A stretch of DNA of 64,000 nt, from NCBI GenBank assembly GCA_036346255.1, contig JAYEVH010000310.1:1-64000 (forward strand), read 5' to 3'. The DNA comes from Ampelocalamus luodianensis (Eukaryota > Streptophyta > Magnoliopsida > Poales > Poaceae). Every line of letters starts with the position of its first letter. Position 1 is the stretch's first letter. The translations under genes were made by a program, and so were the position numbers. The notes under the pieces are model-generated. The model was not told the origin of the DNA and made no database searches. It worked only from the letters and a program-made list of their open reading frames with translations. Shown here piece by piece: positions 9,493 through 21,861 of the stretch.

Positions 9493-10510
9493 ATATTTTA
9501 GCTAACTATTTTTAACATGCCTAGGCTTTAAGCACCATACTATCAGAACTCTCATATTGGTTGGTAACTGCTTCAGGATGGAAGTACTAAGATCAAATCT
9601 TCTAATTCATATCCACGTAGTCCACATTAAGGCTGCAAGTGAAATTAGGGACCTCACCTTTTTTACTTCCAAAAATGGTGTCTTGTTTTGTTCTAGCCTT
9701 AGGAGTCAGGTAATACAGCTCCCTCAAATGAAAATGGATATCTAGGTGAATGCCCTCTGTTAGTTTTTGTTTTTTACTTCGGAAAGTGAGAACTAATTCT
9801 ATATGTGGCAGAAATATCTAGGTGAAACATTACTTAGGTACTTTGATTTTGTTCCTCCATCCTAATTCTATATGTGGCAGAAATTTATACTTATGTGAGA
9901 TTGTGGTCAGTAACATCTTGGCATCTTGCATGATTTTTTAGTTACTAATAGAAGCTGCTCGATCCCAAGCAATAATTCAACTGAGACATGGTTTTGTAGT
10001 TACTTTGTGCTTATAAATTCGGCTGGAGTATGGTTTTGTAATTGTTTTGTGTTTATAGGCGGTATATATAGTCTAAAATAGGTTTATTGATTCCGAGTCG
10101 CTTTTCGTGTTACCACACAAAACATTGCATTAACACCCAACAATCCGTTTCTTAAGATGATGTACTGACTATCTCAGCCATATTAGCCTTTTCACAAATT
10201 TTTTTTGTTTAGGAGTATGTCCCACTCAAATTAAATTATTTAGTTTTCAGTTTTGAAAATCAGTTAGATGCTAACTACCACCTGTAATAAACCAGTTCCC
10301 TTTTAAAAGCCAAATTTAGCCATCTTTTAGGTATCAGTTCCAACGAGTTTTTTTCCTGATTCATGTACATGGACGCTCTCCTTTTCTCGCTTCATAGCCT
10401 CCTGTTAGGCAAACATTACATTGCATGATTGGACAACACAGAAAGGATAGGTTCTTGCCATAAAATTAAAAGCAACATGTTGTGCAGAGAAAATGTTTGG
10501 CCCCGAGTCC

Positions 10511-11310
10511 TCTAGAGTTTTATGACATTGGAAAATCACTTGGTATTTCTCCTTCCTTGGTTATATGTACGTGACAAATTCTGAAAGATGAACAGGTACC
10601 TGAATGAGTTTTGTCATATAGTGATTTAATCTTATTTACTTTGTGCTTCCTCCGCCTTACAGGATATTGGGTTCCCCTTAATACGTGCATATATGTTAGA
10701 CTGCCCACTGTGTTGGCTGTGTTTGTGAACGCGTATATAAATGGTTTCATGAGGTGCTCACACGACATGCATAAGATATCGTTATTTACTTTCCCCCTTC
10801 TCTATAATACATTGCATGTTTTTTACACATTCTTTTGTACCTTTAATCACTGCCTCCATAAATAGTTCCAGCCACTTAGAATCATTACTCCCTCTACGCA
10901 TGCCATTCTGAGTTCTCTAGAGTTTTATGACATTGGAAAATCACTTGGTATTTCTTCTTCCTTGGTTATATGTACGTGACAGATTTTGAAAAATGAACAG
11001 GTACCTGAATGAGTTTTGTTATATAGTGATTTAATCTTATTTACTTTGTGCTTCCTCCGCCTTACAGGATATTGGGTTCCCCTTAATACGTGCATATATG
11101 TTAGACTGCCCACTGTGTTGGCTGTGTTTGTGAACGCGTATATAAATGCTTTCATGAGGTCACACGACATGCATAAGGTATCGTTATTTACTTTCCCCCC
11201 TTCTCTATAATACACTGCATGTTATTTACACATTCTTTTGTGCCTTTAATAACTGCCTCCATAAATAGTTCCAGCCACTTAGAATCATTGCTCCCTCTAC
11301 GCATGCCATT
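10511..11310. repeat. Tandem duplication, 405-bp period
   Basis: Units 10511-10915 and 10916-11310 are close to identical. Each contains an acceptor-like CCGCCTTACAG and an exon-like stretch (10663 and 11068 onward). The second copy ends ATAAG/GTATCG, a possible donor, while the first reads ATAAGATATCG and lacks the GT. The peptide (YWVPLNTCIYVRLPTVLAVF) is not one I recognise. Confidence 0.9.
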
Positions 11311-11453
11311 TCTACATGTGCTAGGCACCCACCTATTAACAAAAGACTATTAGATGAAAAGCTTGAGCTGCAGCCCAGTATAAAAAATTGTCATGTCTTT
11401 AGCTCTCGATTTTTATTGGTTTTTGGGTAATTACATTATGCTGTTACTTACAG

Positions 11454-12157
11454 CTAATCCCTCAAGATACTATCGTCAATGTGAAACAGCTCCTCTTGGA
11501 TGCTCCTCAAACTTGCTTCCACACAAGCTACAGTTTGTTACTGCATAGTAAAGATGTTTCACCTCATCAGTTAGCGGTCTACAGTGAACTTTCTGCGGTT
11601 ACAAATACAACTGTGCTAGACTATTTATTGGAGATGGTCGCTGGTATGTAATATAGACAGTTTATCTATTCTGAATTTCATTGTTCGCTTCATAATTTGA
11701 TACTGTTAAACTGCGAGAAAGGTATTTTCAGCAGTATATGATGAAAAGTCTATTAGGCCACATAGCCAGCGTGTCATAGAATTAGTATCCACTTCCCTGG
11801 CTCTGCAGCAAGAGTCTACACAGGGGGAAAAAATCCATGTGCTTTTTTTTCTTCGTTTGATGTGTAGATTTGCTAATAACATTCTATATTAGTACAAATA
11901 CCATCAGCAGTGTTACTGACTACTGAGTAGTGCTATGATTTGCACACAAGTTTCAATACAACCTGATATTGATAGAAATCTTATCCCCCCTGCCAGGCAG
12001 ATGCTGCAAAAAATGTTAATCAGGCGCTTAATAGTTTAAATTTCATGCAGGACACTACTGATGCTCTCACTAATTTGTTAACAGATGCACCATCAGAACT
12101 CAAATGCGTGAACAGCATTGTTTTTCCTTTATTCAATCCTCCGCCAAATTATAAGAG
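11454..12157 (+). pseudogene. CLU/TSS-type gene fragment, three exons
   Basis: Three exons share one reading phase: 11454-11643 (acceptor CTTACAG, donor GTATGT), 11732-11823 (acceptor TTTTCAG) and 11997-12157 (acceptor CTGCCAG, donor GTAGTT). They encode VKQLLLDAPQTCFHTSYSLL, LLEMVA, VYDEKSIRPHSQRVIELV and LKCVNSIVFPLFNPPPNYKR. These correspond to the CLU N-terminal region of plant clustered-mitochondria/TSS proteins, cytosolic proteins of more than 1000 residues linked to organelle distribution. The donor after the second exon reads CAG/GGGGGA instead of CAG/GT, so correct splicing is lost. No later exons follow before the Helitron end at 12696. I read this as a captured, non-functional fragment. 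Confidence 0.8.
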
Positions 12158-12665
12158 GTAGTTCTTCTGATTACACTCCCCATATTTGTCTCATTATTTT
12201 TTTACAACATTGGAAGAATCGTTGCTCCAAAAAACAGCCTCATACAAGAGATAGGCACGTTCTCGATTCCTGTGTAATTGACTGATTAGGCTATATAATT
12301 ACTAAACTTGGGGATGAGACGGGTGACTGATCAGGTAGGTTACCCTTTTTTTAGAACGCTGGGAGTAATACAGTTATATTTTTATCTTTAAAATTGATTG
12401 AGTATGGTGCATCCGTGCACATGTATGTAATTTATCGCTCTACACATACTTCTGCAATCATCCAGCAATCAACCTATAAATGGGAGTTGGAAACATATTA
12501 AGGGATACAAAAGTTTTAAACCTTTTTTCTACCTAAAATATGTACGTACCATATCCACCACCTTAAAGTTTCCTTGATTCAGTTTTTTTTCCCATTTGTC
12601 TGTTCTTAATATTTTGAACTTGGTTAACCATGCTGGGTCTTCATTAAATTATTTCCGACCCACCG

Positions 12666-12696
12666 CCCGCGCCAATTGGCGCGGGTTCCCTTCTAG
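12666..12696 (+). other. Helitron 3' terminal hairpin and CTAG end
   Basis: CCCGCGCCAATTGGCGCGGG is a perfect palindrome at 12666-12685, followed by TTCCCTT and CTAG, then T. A stem just inside a CTRR terminus is the defining Helitron 3' structure. Confidence 0.75.
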
Positions 12697-12866
12697 TCCT
12701 CCGGTATAAAGAGAGCAAAAGTTTGAGCTCCAAACTGCAGGCCATGTCTCCCCGATTCTTCTTACGCGTCGGATCCCACGCGCCTTTGCTTCGCACCCGT
12801 TAGATCATTTCTCGGTTTTGCTTGCCTACGCTTCCCCACGCGTCCTGACCCGCCGATGGTCTTCTT
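12697..12866. other. Host tract between Helitron and LTR F
   Basis: Short unique-looking sequence with GGTATAAAGAG near its start. It is probably continuous with 21862-23007 once LTR F is removed. No gene seen. Confidence 0.5.
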
Positions 12867-14405
12867 TGTAACAGCCCCAGTTTTATGAACAGTAATAAAA
12901 TGTTTTAATGAACAGTAATGAGGTACTGTTCATAACAGTAATAAAATGTTGTTCATAGAATCACTATTCATTTTTACGAATTAGGCATTATGTTACAAAT
13001 TAAAACCTTCCTTTTCTAGCCAAAATCCAAAACCTATTTGAAGTTTCAAAGGAAATACAAGTCAATGCTTGTATTATGACTGAGAGGTATTTTTATTAAA
13101 GCATAGATAACTTCTCCTGGCCAAAAATAGTTTTTGTGAATTCTTAGAAATTATTTTGATCTTGATAAAAATATTTGACTTTAAATAAACCTACTCAGTT
13201 TAAGTAAATTAAGTATGTATTTTAAAAAAAGTTGAAACAGTGGTTTTCAAAATTTATTTGGGACATATATGATCCCAGAAGCATCCTTGCAAAATTTTAT
13301 GGTTTTATAAATTTATTTACTATTTCTAAAGCCCGGTCAAACTTTGAAACATTTGAATAGGGGCTGGTCAACTCTTCTGGTCTAAACCCAAACCCTAGCA
13401 CTGTAGTGACTCGAACCCAATAAGGTTGGGTCCAACCGGTGCATTTGGTCCGGCTCGGTCACGCTCGGGCGTGAGCCCAACCCCGCACGTGACGTGAGTC
13501 GTTGATCTCCAAGCGAACGGACGAGATTTGTAAAGCCGCGTGGGATATCCACATATGCGAAACAATCTCCACCGTTGGATCTCCATCCAACAGCATCTAG
13601 CTTTAGATCGAAATCTTAACGCACCTCCAACTCGTGACCGTTGATTTCCAATTAAACGGACCAGATTCATTGGGCCGTTCTGGTCATCCCGTAGCGCCCT
13701 TCCCTCTTGACCGTTAGATCTCGATCCTGCGGTACGCCGTTTTTGGGCAATACCATTTTCTAAATGGTAAAAGCCGAAATGAGCGAGGGTCGTTGGATTC
13801 TCTTTGAACGGGCTAGATCTAGTGGGCTGTTTGGGCTCCCGAACGCCACAGTGAATCTGAGCCCTTGGATCTAGATCGGGCGATCGAGAGGGGTGGTGAC
13901 ATTCGGACCCCCGAACTCCCCACTTGATCTCCACCGTTGATCTTAGATCCAACCGTGCCGCCCTTTTCGTTTTTGAACGTAAAGGCGCGCATTTGTGGGC
14001 TCCCCGGGTTATTGGAAATGTACTTAATTAAATTCATACAGTAACATGATTATTAATGAAGGAACAGTACTGTCCCTCAATTAAGGATCATGCTAAAGGC
14101 ATAAATTCAACAAGTAACAATTCCAATAAACAGGATCCCCGGATATATATATATATCTCACAATGGTTCCCAGGATCAATGACCATTGCATATATATATC
14201 CTTTAACAACATTGCATCATACACATACAAGTCGTACATTTGCATTATTAAACATAAGTTTGCAACATTCGGGTTTAGTACTACAATATAGAGTGACTTG
14301 GCCACTACAACATATTCAACAGCGGAAGCAAAATAAACTAAAAAAGTCCACCAATGGCCTCATCCACCCGCAGGCAATTGCGTGGAGGAAAGAAGTAGTG
14401 TTACT

Positions 14406-14432
14406 CGTTAGCGTCCCCGATCGGCGCTAACG
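14406..14432 (-). other. Conserved stem-loop in LTR G
   Basis: Arms CGTTAGCGTC and GGCGCTAACG (10 bp, one G-T wobble) around a 7-base loop. The same arms occur in LTRs B and F with different loops. Confidence 0.7.
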
Positions 14433-16771
14433 GTACTTCAAAGGAACCCGTCCTCACCGCAACAATAGGTGATAGCACCTTGAGTACTGGAAGGTACTCA
14501 AGCAAGTCTTACACAAACTAATTAAAGGAAGTGGTAATTAGGGCCTATTCAAAGGAATAGAGTTATTACATGCATAAGGTTACAACAGAAGGTATAAAGG
14601 TTCAAATTTGCATAAAGCGATACATCTTAACCTACAAAGCTAACTTTTGACATAGCAATTTAATAAATCAAAGTTTGCTTAGAACGAGAAGTAAATGACA
14701 TAAAAGTAAATGATGCAGATGCATGATTCCCTCATGCAAACCGAAAATAAACCAAAACCACATTTTGAAAATCAAAACTTCTATACTGATGACATCAATT
14801 CAAGTTATCGTCCATGACCGTGGACACGGCTATTCGAATAGATTATACCTGCAGGGTGTACATCTTTACCCACATGACTTAGCTAGCCGTTGCCTTGGAT
14901 GCCTCCGAATGATGACATACTTCCTTTGGTATGCCGACCGGAAACTAAGATTTGGTATTTTTCAACAAGTCAACACTATTGAGTTGGACCCCATGTGTGA
15001 ACCGATCCGCTTAAACAACGATCGATAGCATCCGCTAACCGGGCACACATGTTGCGTCGATAATGCCGATCCAAACAATTTAATGCGAATTGGGTTCCCT
15101 ACCCATAGTAGAATGCTATCGGCACCATTAAGGTATCGTATATGCGACGAGGCACATATACGCCTCACCTCCTAAGAACATCCGACATCGACATACAAGC
15201 TCACATGGCATAAAACGCATCCTCGGACGAGCATCTATGCCATACAAGGTCAATACACATATCCTTACTCTCCTGTTTCCAACTCAATAGTCTCAACATT
15301 TTACTTAACCAAACAGCGCCATATACCTTGCATGTGGAAGTACGTGGGGACTTGAACTGAATAGTCGAGTTCGGTCCTTAATTAACCGGACAAGTCCACC
15401 ACAAAACCCAATCTCGTGCACAAAAGCACCATCACTAGCTTCCTCTTGTCGAGATCAATTTGAATTTCAAATACAAGACTGATTTAAAGAAACTGGACAA
15501 AGAGTTTTAAATAACAATAGTTCGGTTGTGATTCCATGTTTGACAAGATATGCTTGTCAAACTCTAAAATCTCTAGATCGATCGCATGTCTAAGCTAAAA
15601 CTAAAAATATAGCTTATGATATACGAGTACTATGCTAGGTTAAGTGTATGGTGACAATTGAGGTAACCCATCATGTTTGGTCATAGCTAACTACTAACAG
15701 ATCACATTTTGTATTTTCGTAAAAATAGCATGCACAGATATCACTGGATTTGTAAAAGCTATTGTACAAAATTTGGGATCAATATGGTGCAAAGAGGATG
15801 CTTGCCTTGATAGTAATACACTTACATTGAGTTCAGTTGCTCGAAATATATTCAAATGCTTCAACAGAACTGCATTCTAAAAGAAGCAATAAGATCCAAT
15901 AAATACCAAAATCGACAATAAGTATAAAATGGAAGAAATATGCATGATCAATCTGGAAATGCATGATTGACAACATGCTTAAGCCATAACTGCCCATAAT
16001 AGTGAGAATAACCCATAATATCGCTTACTGTTTTCAAAAGACATAAACTAGAGTTTAGTGCAAAGTTCCAGTTTTCAGATTTTAAAAGAGCTGAAAAAAG
16101 CAAGCATTGCAATTTTCGGAAAAAGAAGTATAGAACATGCAAAAGTTCATAAATGAAACTTAGCATGATCTTTTAGGGTAATTAATATCCCAAACCAACC
16201 TTAGTCTAATCCTAATCATTTAGATTACATCAACTAAGAAGAATGTCATTTTTGTCGGTTAAGCCGACAAAAAAAGGAACAGAGACAGATCTCAACTAGA
16301 AGTTAAAATAGATGATGACAAGAATTGAAAGATCAACTTGTCATCTTTGCTAGGGTTTAGTCGAAACCTAAATAAGATGATAAGTTGTGAGAAGAACCCT
16401 AGGTTTTGAAAATGACATGGAAAACCGAAAAGGTATAATACTAACTTTTCAGTTTGAAGCAAGTTGAAGCTACTGATGCTTAAAAGAATGATTCACAGGA
16501 GCTTCTTAAGTTCTTAAGATGCTCAAGATATCATAACTAGGGTTTTTGGCTTACCAGTATAGGAAAGATACCCAGATTCTGAAAATTCGAAGTTGATCGA
16601 CAGAGAGGTAAATTTTGATTTAACTCGCAAAGATGCCGAATCTTTAATGCAAGGTAAAACCAGTGCTTAAGGATGGATAAGCAAAGGATAGGAGCAAGAA
16701 CTCCACCGACAAAGAAGGAAGAAAATGAGCTTGAGTGGTCAACAATGGCTGTGACTCCAAAAAGCTAGGGT

Positions 16772-16779
16772 TTATATAT
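16772..16779 (-). promoter_or_regulatory. TATA box in LTR G
   Basis: The minus strand reads CATATATAAACCCTAGC, with CATTGTTGACC a little downstream. The same arrangement occurs in F and B. Confidence 0.6.
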
Positions 16780-18773
16780 GGATGTTGAGCTACTGAGCAA
16801 GAGGAAAGATCTAGAGTTGATGAGGTGTCCATTTAGGGCTAATTATCCCAAAATTAGTTGCAAAAACTTTGGGATAAATCCTCTCCTCATTCTGAGAGAG
16901 ATTTATGTATTGAGAGAGAGGAAGAAGATAAGCATACTCTTACATGTGGGTCCCATTGTCATTCTCGCCAGCGCGCTTCACAAAAGCTCAACGAATGTCA
17001 CCGTCCGATTGGAAATGGGCGGTGGGATAAATAGATAGATTAAATGATTTGAATCGGTACCGTTAATATAGACCGCACGATCTAGATTGACCGATCGGGA
17101 TTAAAACGAGCTTAAAGGAATCTTGAGATCCACTTTCAAATCGGGCGTTGGATTGAAATCAACGCCAATTTGAAAGAATACACGTCACCTCCTTTAGATG
17201 CGATGGCGCAACACCGTTGGATTGGATTTCTACGGTCGGGATGTAAATGGAACCGGATGGTCCGATTGCATACACTCATATGGACCTTGCGATTGAAATC
17301 CAACGATCCACCGATTTTGGGCTTTAAAGGCCCACGGTCAAAAGGAGTGCCGAGGATTGAAATCCAAAGGCCCATATAATCGCGCCTCGATTTCAAATTG
17401 AAATAAGCGCACGCCGTTAGATCAAGAATGAATGGTGCGATCGTGAGGGGATCCGAGTCGTCCGAATGCATACACTAACTGGACCACACGATGAAGATCC
17501 AACGCCTGCAGGAGTGCGGGCTTTATAACACGCGCAGTAAAAGGAAAAGCCGAGGATTTGAATCTAACGGCTTAGATAAAAGCGCCTTTAAGTTTAAAAC
17601 GGAAAAGTACGCTGTTGGATTGGAAATGAACGGTGGAGATTGAAAAGGGATCCGGAGTTGTCCGACAGACACATCGATCTCGCCGTTAGATCAAGATCCA
17701 ACGGCAGAGATTAAAATGCACACGTGGACGACTCGCGGGTGTTATAGCTTCGCGCGTTCCATTGAAGATCGACTACTCATAACACGCGATTTTGGGCTCG
17801 CGCCAACGTGATCGAGCTGACCAAGTTGATTCGGTTGGACCCAACCACATGGCTTGAGTCGCTACAGGTCTTGAGTTTGGGTTTAGACAGGTGTAGTTGA
17901 CGTAACCTTATTCAAATATGCAAAGGTTTGACTGGCTTTTAAAATAGCAAATAAATTTATAAAATCATGAAATTTTTTATTGTAAGCTCTTTGGGATGAT
18001 ATATTTCCCAGATAAATTTTATAAACCATATTTTCACTTTGTAAAATACATAAATATTTATTTCAGCCGAAAATATTTATTTAAAGACAATAAATTTTTC
18101 TTTAAGCCCAAATAATTTCTAAAATGCAACAAAATATTTTTTTAGCCAAGATAATTTATCTAGGCTTTAATAAAAATACTTCCATCATAATACAAGTTTT
18201 ATCTTGTATTCCTTTAAGACTTCAAATGGTTCTTTAGGGTTTTGGCTAAAAAGGAAGGTTTTTAACTTGTAACATGCTGCCCAAAGTGTAAACATGAACA
18301 GTAATACTATGAACAGTATCTCATTACTATTCATAAAGCATTTTATTACTGTTTATAAACTTGGGGCTGTTACAGCATTCATTTTGGCCGTCGGATTCAA
18401 ATCCTACGGTGCCTCTTCTTTTCATTTAAACATTTTTTGGATATCGCTGTGGCCGTCGGATTAAGATCACACGGCCCATATTGATCGATACCGGCTGAAT
18501 GCATTTTGTTCATCCTATCATCGCTGTTCCTTTCAAATCGGACGGCTGTCGTTCTTTTGATCTTGCGGGTGTGGGTGAGGTTGCGGCTGACAGCGGGCCC
18601 CGTTTGTCAGTGACTCCTCTCTCTTCCTCCTCGCGCCTATGCCTCGCCGCCGACTTCGTTGCCGGAGAGGAGCGTTACGCCGCGATTTTGGCCACTCTTT
18701 CCTTGACACCTGGTACCATGTTGCCACCGCATCAATTCTAGACACTTCTCATTTGCTCTTGAGGTTCAAACCC

Positions 18774-18781
18774 TATATAAA
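18774..18781 (+). promoter_or_regulatory. TATA box in LTR F
   Basis: CTATATAAACCCTAGC followed by CATTGTTGACC at about 18806. Conservation of both words in three LTR copies supports a core promoter and transcription start here. Confidence 0.65.
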
Positions 18782-21355
18782 CCCTAGCTTTTGAGCCTAT
18801 CCGCCATTGTTGACCGAGAGAGCTCTCTTCACTTTCTTTCTTCCTGTCCAGTGAAGGTTTCTTGCTCTCATTCCTTGTTTATCTCTATCTAAGCTTAACA
18901 CATCTTGTAATGAAAGCTTCGGGCATCATTTGTAGGTGAAGCCCGTGATTTTGCTCTCTGTCGATTTGAGCTGGTTGGAGCCCACCGTGGTGATTTCTTG
19001 CTCCGGTGAGGTGCTCTACACCCTTTTCTGTCAAGATCTTGTGTTATGATCTAGTTAGCTAAAGCCCTTCGTTGATATCGTTCTTTATCAAGTAGGAATT
19101 GTGGATTTTGCATCTTTCTTATTTCGGCCGAAAACTCAACTTCTCCTTCTCCAACTCCGGCTGGTAAGCTTTGTTCTTGTTTCTTTCCACCTTAAGTTCC
19201 CTAAGGACCTCAGTAACTCTTTAGGACCATTCTCTTGTGCATGTGATGCTCAAGTCTTGCTTTTACTGAAAAATTACTTTTGATAACTTCTCGGTCTTTC
19301 ATGTCATTTTCAAGTTCTAGGGTTTCACTTGTCATCTTTTCAACTTAACTAAGTCATGACTAAACCCTAGCATCTTAATTAGTTATTCTTTTGCTCTTTA
19401 ATGTCTCCAATTCGAGTTAAGGCAAAATCCTTCTTTGTTGTGTTTTGTCGGGCAAAACCGACAAACACTGGAGTTTCCTATTTTCTTGTAATTTTGAAAG
19501 TTCATGTTAGCAAGAGTTGGTCTAGGGTATTATCTACCTCTTAGATCAACTTCAACTCAAATTTGAAATCTTTGTTTAGAAAATCTCCAAATCCACCGAA
19601 ATATGCAAGTTGTGCATGTGCTGTTTTTGCTGTTGGTTCAACCGACAAAAGGCAGCCTATTCTTCCTTTCTTGATCCTTGTCACTTAGTGATTAAATGAT
19701 AAGTTAGGTTACTGCCATAGTTAAAAATACCCTTAGCTTAAGTAAAGTATTTTACTTGTAACATATTTTGATCAGCAAACCATTTCTTTGCAATCTGTCT
19801 TATTTTCAGTTTCTCCAAAAATCTGAAACTGTAACTCCTAAGCTAAACCTTGAATTTTGTTAATTAATATCAGCAGATATTAGAAATGGGTTGTATCCCG
19901 ATTTGAATTAAATGTAGTCTAAGCAAAAGTATTTTACTTTTACTGTTCATAAATCCACAAATTCTTTTTCACTTGTTCTGTTTCAGTTTTCAAAATCTGA
20001 AACTATAGATCCATATTAGACCTCGATCTTGATAAGTAGTATTAACTGATATTAAGTGATACATTAACCTTTTAATTTTACTTATTTAGCTGTCCTCTCA
20101 TCATCTAAGATAGCAGCAACTCTTCTTTTGTAAATCTGTCCTGTTTTTCAGATTTCAAAATCTAAAGCTGCAGCTTTAAGTTAAACCCTAATCTGAGTAA
20201 TTAGTATCATTAGGTATTGAATATGGGTTATTATCCTTATTTGAGCTAGATGTAGATTGAGCATGTTGATAATTATGCATTCAAGTATTGATCATGCATT
20301 ATCTTTCTATATTTTGTTCTCTGCCATTTTCCTGCTATTTATTTGATTTTATTTGACTTTCTAGATTCTGGTTCTTCTGAAGTGGTTAAATCTTTTGTTG
20401 GTCAACAAGAACCTGAACAAGAGGTGTATTATTACCAAGGCAAACATCCTCTCTGCATCATGTTGATCCCAAAGTTTTATACTATAGATCTTCAAAATAC
20501 AGTGATAACTGTTGCATGCTAATTTTCTGAAAAGTAAAGTAAAGGGTTAATATTATTGAGTTGGAAACAGGGGAGTAAGGACATGTGTATTGATCTTGTA
20601 CGGCATAGATGCTTAGGTCTTCGGGCTGTGTCTTATGCCATGTGAGTTTTTGTATCAGTATCAGATGTTCTTAGGAAGGTGAGGGCGTATATGTGTTCCA
20701 TCGCATGTACGTACCTTAAAAGTGTCGATTGCAATCTAGTATGTGTAGCGAACACAACCTGTATTTCTTTTGATTGGGTCGGCATTCCCGTCGCAACATG
20801 TGTGCCCCGGTCAAGCAGATATTATCAGTCGTTGTTTAAGCGGGATCAGTTCACACATGGGTTATCCAACTCAATAGTGTCAACTTGTTGAAAAATACAA
20901 AATCTTAGTTTCCCCGGTCGGCATACCAAAGGAAGTGTGTCATCATTCGGAGGCATCCGAAGGCAACGGGCTGACTAAGTCGTGTGGGTAAAGATGTACA
21001 CCCCTGCAGGGTATCAAAACTATTCGAATAACTGTATCCACAGTCATGGACGATAACTTGAGTTGATGTCATCTGTATAGAATTTTGATTTAAACTTTTG
21101 TTTGGGTTCTGGTTCAGCATGAGGGAATTCATGCAATGTATTGTTTACATTTACTTTCATTTACTTACTGTTTTAGTCCAACTTGATTTATTAAATTGCC
21201 TTATCAAAACTTAGCAATTGTAGGTTAAGATGCATTGCTTTATGCAAAATTGAACTATTATGTCTTCCTGTTGTAACCTTATGCATATACAAATTCCATT
21301 CCATTGTATAGGTTCTTTCAAACACTTTCTTTTATTAGTTTGTGTAAGTCTTGCT

Positions 21356-21372
21356 GAGTACCTTCCGTACTC
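21356..21372 (+). other. Conserved GAGTAC stem-loop in LTR F
   Basis: GAGTAC-CTTCC-GTACTC directly after GTAAGTCTTGCT. Equivalent stem-loops, with different loop bases, follow GTAAGTCTTGC in the other LTRs of the window. Confidence 0.65.
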
Positions 21373-21425
21373 AAGATGCTATAACCTCCTATTGCAGGTG
21401 AAGATGGTTATTTGTATGAGGTACC

Positions 21426-21454
21426 CGTTAGCGTCGATCAGGGTGACGCTAACG
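21426..21454 (+). other. Conserved 10-bp stem-loop in LTR F
   Basis: CGTTAGCGTC and GACGCTAACG pair perfectly around a 9-base loop. Copies B and G keep the stem with a wobble pair. Confidence 0.75.
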
Positions 21455-21861
21455 AGTGAAGCTATTTCTTTACTCCACGCAATAGCCTGCGGGTGATGGG
21501 GCCATTGGTGGTTTTGCCGTTTAATCTTGTGTTTCTGCTGCCAAAGTTTTGTAGTGACCAAGTCACTTGATATTGTAGTACTAAATCGAAAATTGTAAAC
21601 TTATATTTAATTATGCAAATGTATGACTTGTATGTGTATGATGCAATGTTGTTTAAGGATATATGTGCAATGGTCACTGATCCTGGGAACCATTGTAAGA
21701 CATGCATCCGGGAATCCTGAATATTGGATTTGTTACTTGTTAAATTTATAGTTCTAGTATGATCTTTAATAAAGGGACAATACTGTTCCTTAATTAAGAA
21801 TTGTGCTACAATATAATTTTAATTAAGTACATTTCCAATATTCCGAGGTCCTCACATTCTT

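Larger units (their letters stand above)
9031..11453 (+). other. Intron-like interior of the candidate Helitron
   Basis: AT-rich sequence with scattered acceptor- and donor-like sites. An exon-like piece may lie near 9577-9710 (after ...GCTTCAG, before GTAATA), but its translation matches nothing I know. The stretch also holds the 74-bp and 405-bp tandem duplications. Confidence 0.4.
7977..12696 (+). mobile_element. Candidate Helitron carrying gene fragments
   Basis: The right end has the Helitron 3' signature: a GC-rich palindrome at 12666-12685, a short spacer, CTAG at 12693-12696, and a following T. The proposed 5' end is TCATTACTATAC at 7977 after an A, which fits the A/T insertion rule and the usual TC start, but other starts are possible. 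The interior holds plus-strand exons of a CLU/TSS-type gene, as expected for gene-capturing Helitrons. No Rep/helicase is present, so it is non-autonomous. The 3' end is well supported; the 5' end is a guess. Confidence 0.55.
13994..18374 (-). mobile_element. Gypsy-type solo LTR (element G), 4381 bp, nested in F
   Basis: Plus-strand start TGTGGGCTCCCCGG, end GGGGCTGTTACA, flanked by GCATT at 13989-13993 and 18375-18379. It belongs to the same family as F but lies in the opposite orientation. On the minus strand it starts TGTAACAGCCCC. No coding sequence. Confidence 0.9.
12867..21856 (+). mobile_element. Gypsy-type solo LTR (element F), about 4.6 kb plus nested G
   Basis: Begins TGTAACAGCCCC and ends GAGGTCCTCACA, with TTCTT on both sides (12862-12866 and 21857-21861). 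Its own parts are 12867-13993 and 18375-21856, counting the duplicated GCATT. There is no PBS, PPT or coding sequence, so it is a solo LTR. It carries a TATA box, a conserved CATTGTTGACC leader word, and the 3'-half palindromes shared with B, G and the A/C/E LTRs. Confidence 0.88.

Noticed and set aside
12867..18374. A DNA transposon with 1.1-kb terminal inverted repeats
   Set aside because: The inverted ends are explained by LTR G lying inverted in LTR F; each has its own 5-bp target duplication (TTCTT and GCATT).
21344..21400. A short intron (GTAAGT ... TTGCAG) within the LTRs
   Set aside because: The donor-like and acceptor-like words are conserved, but the interval is only about 55 bases, shorter than typical plant introns, and is mostly filled by the stem-loop.
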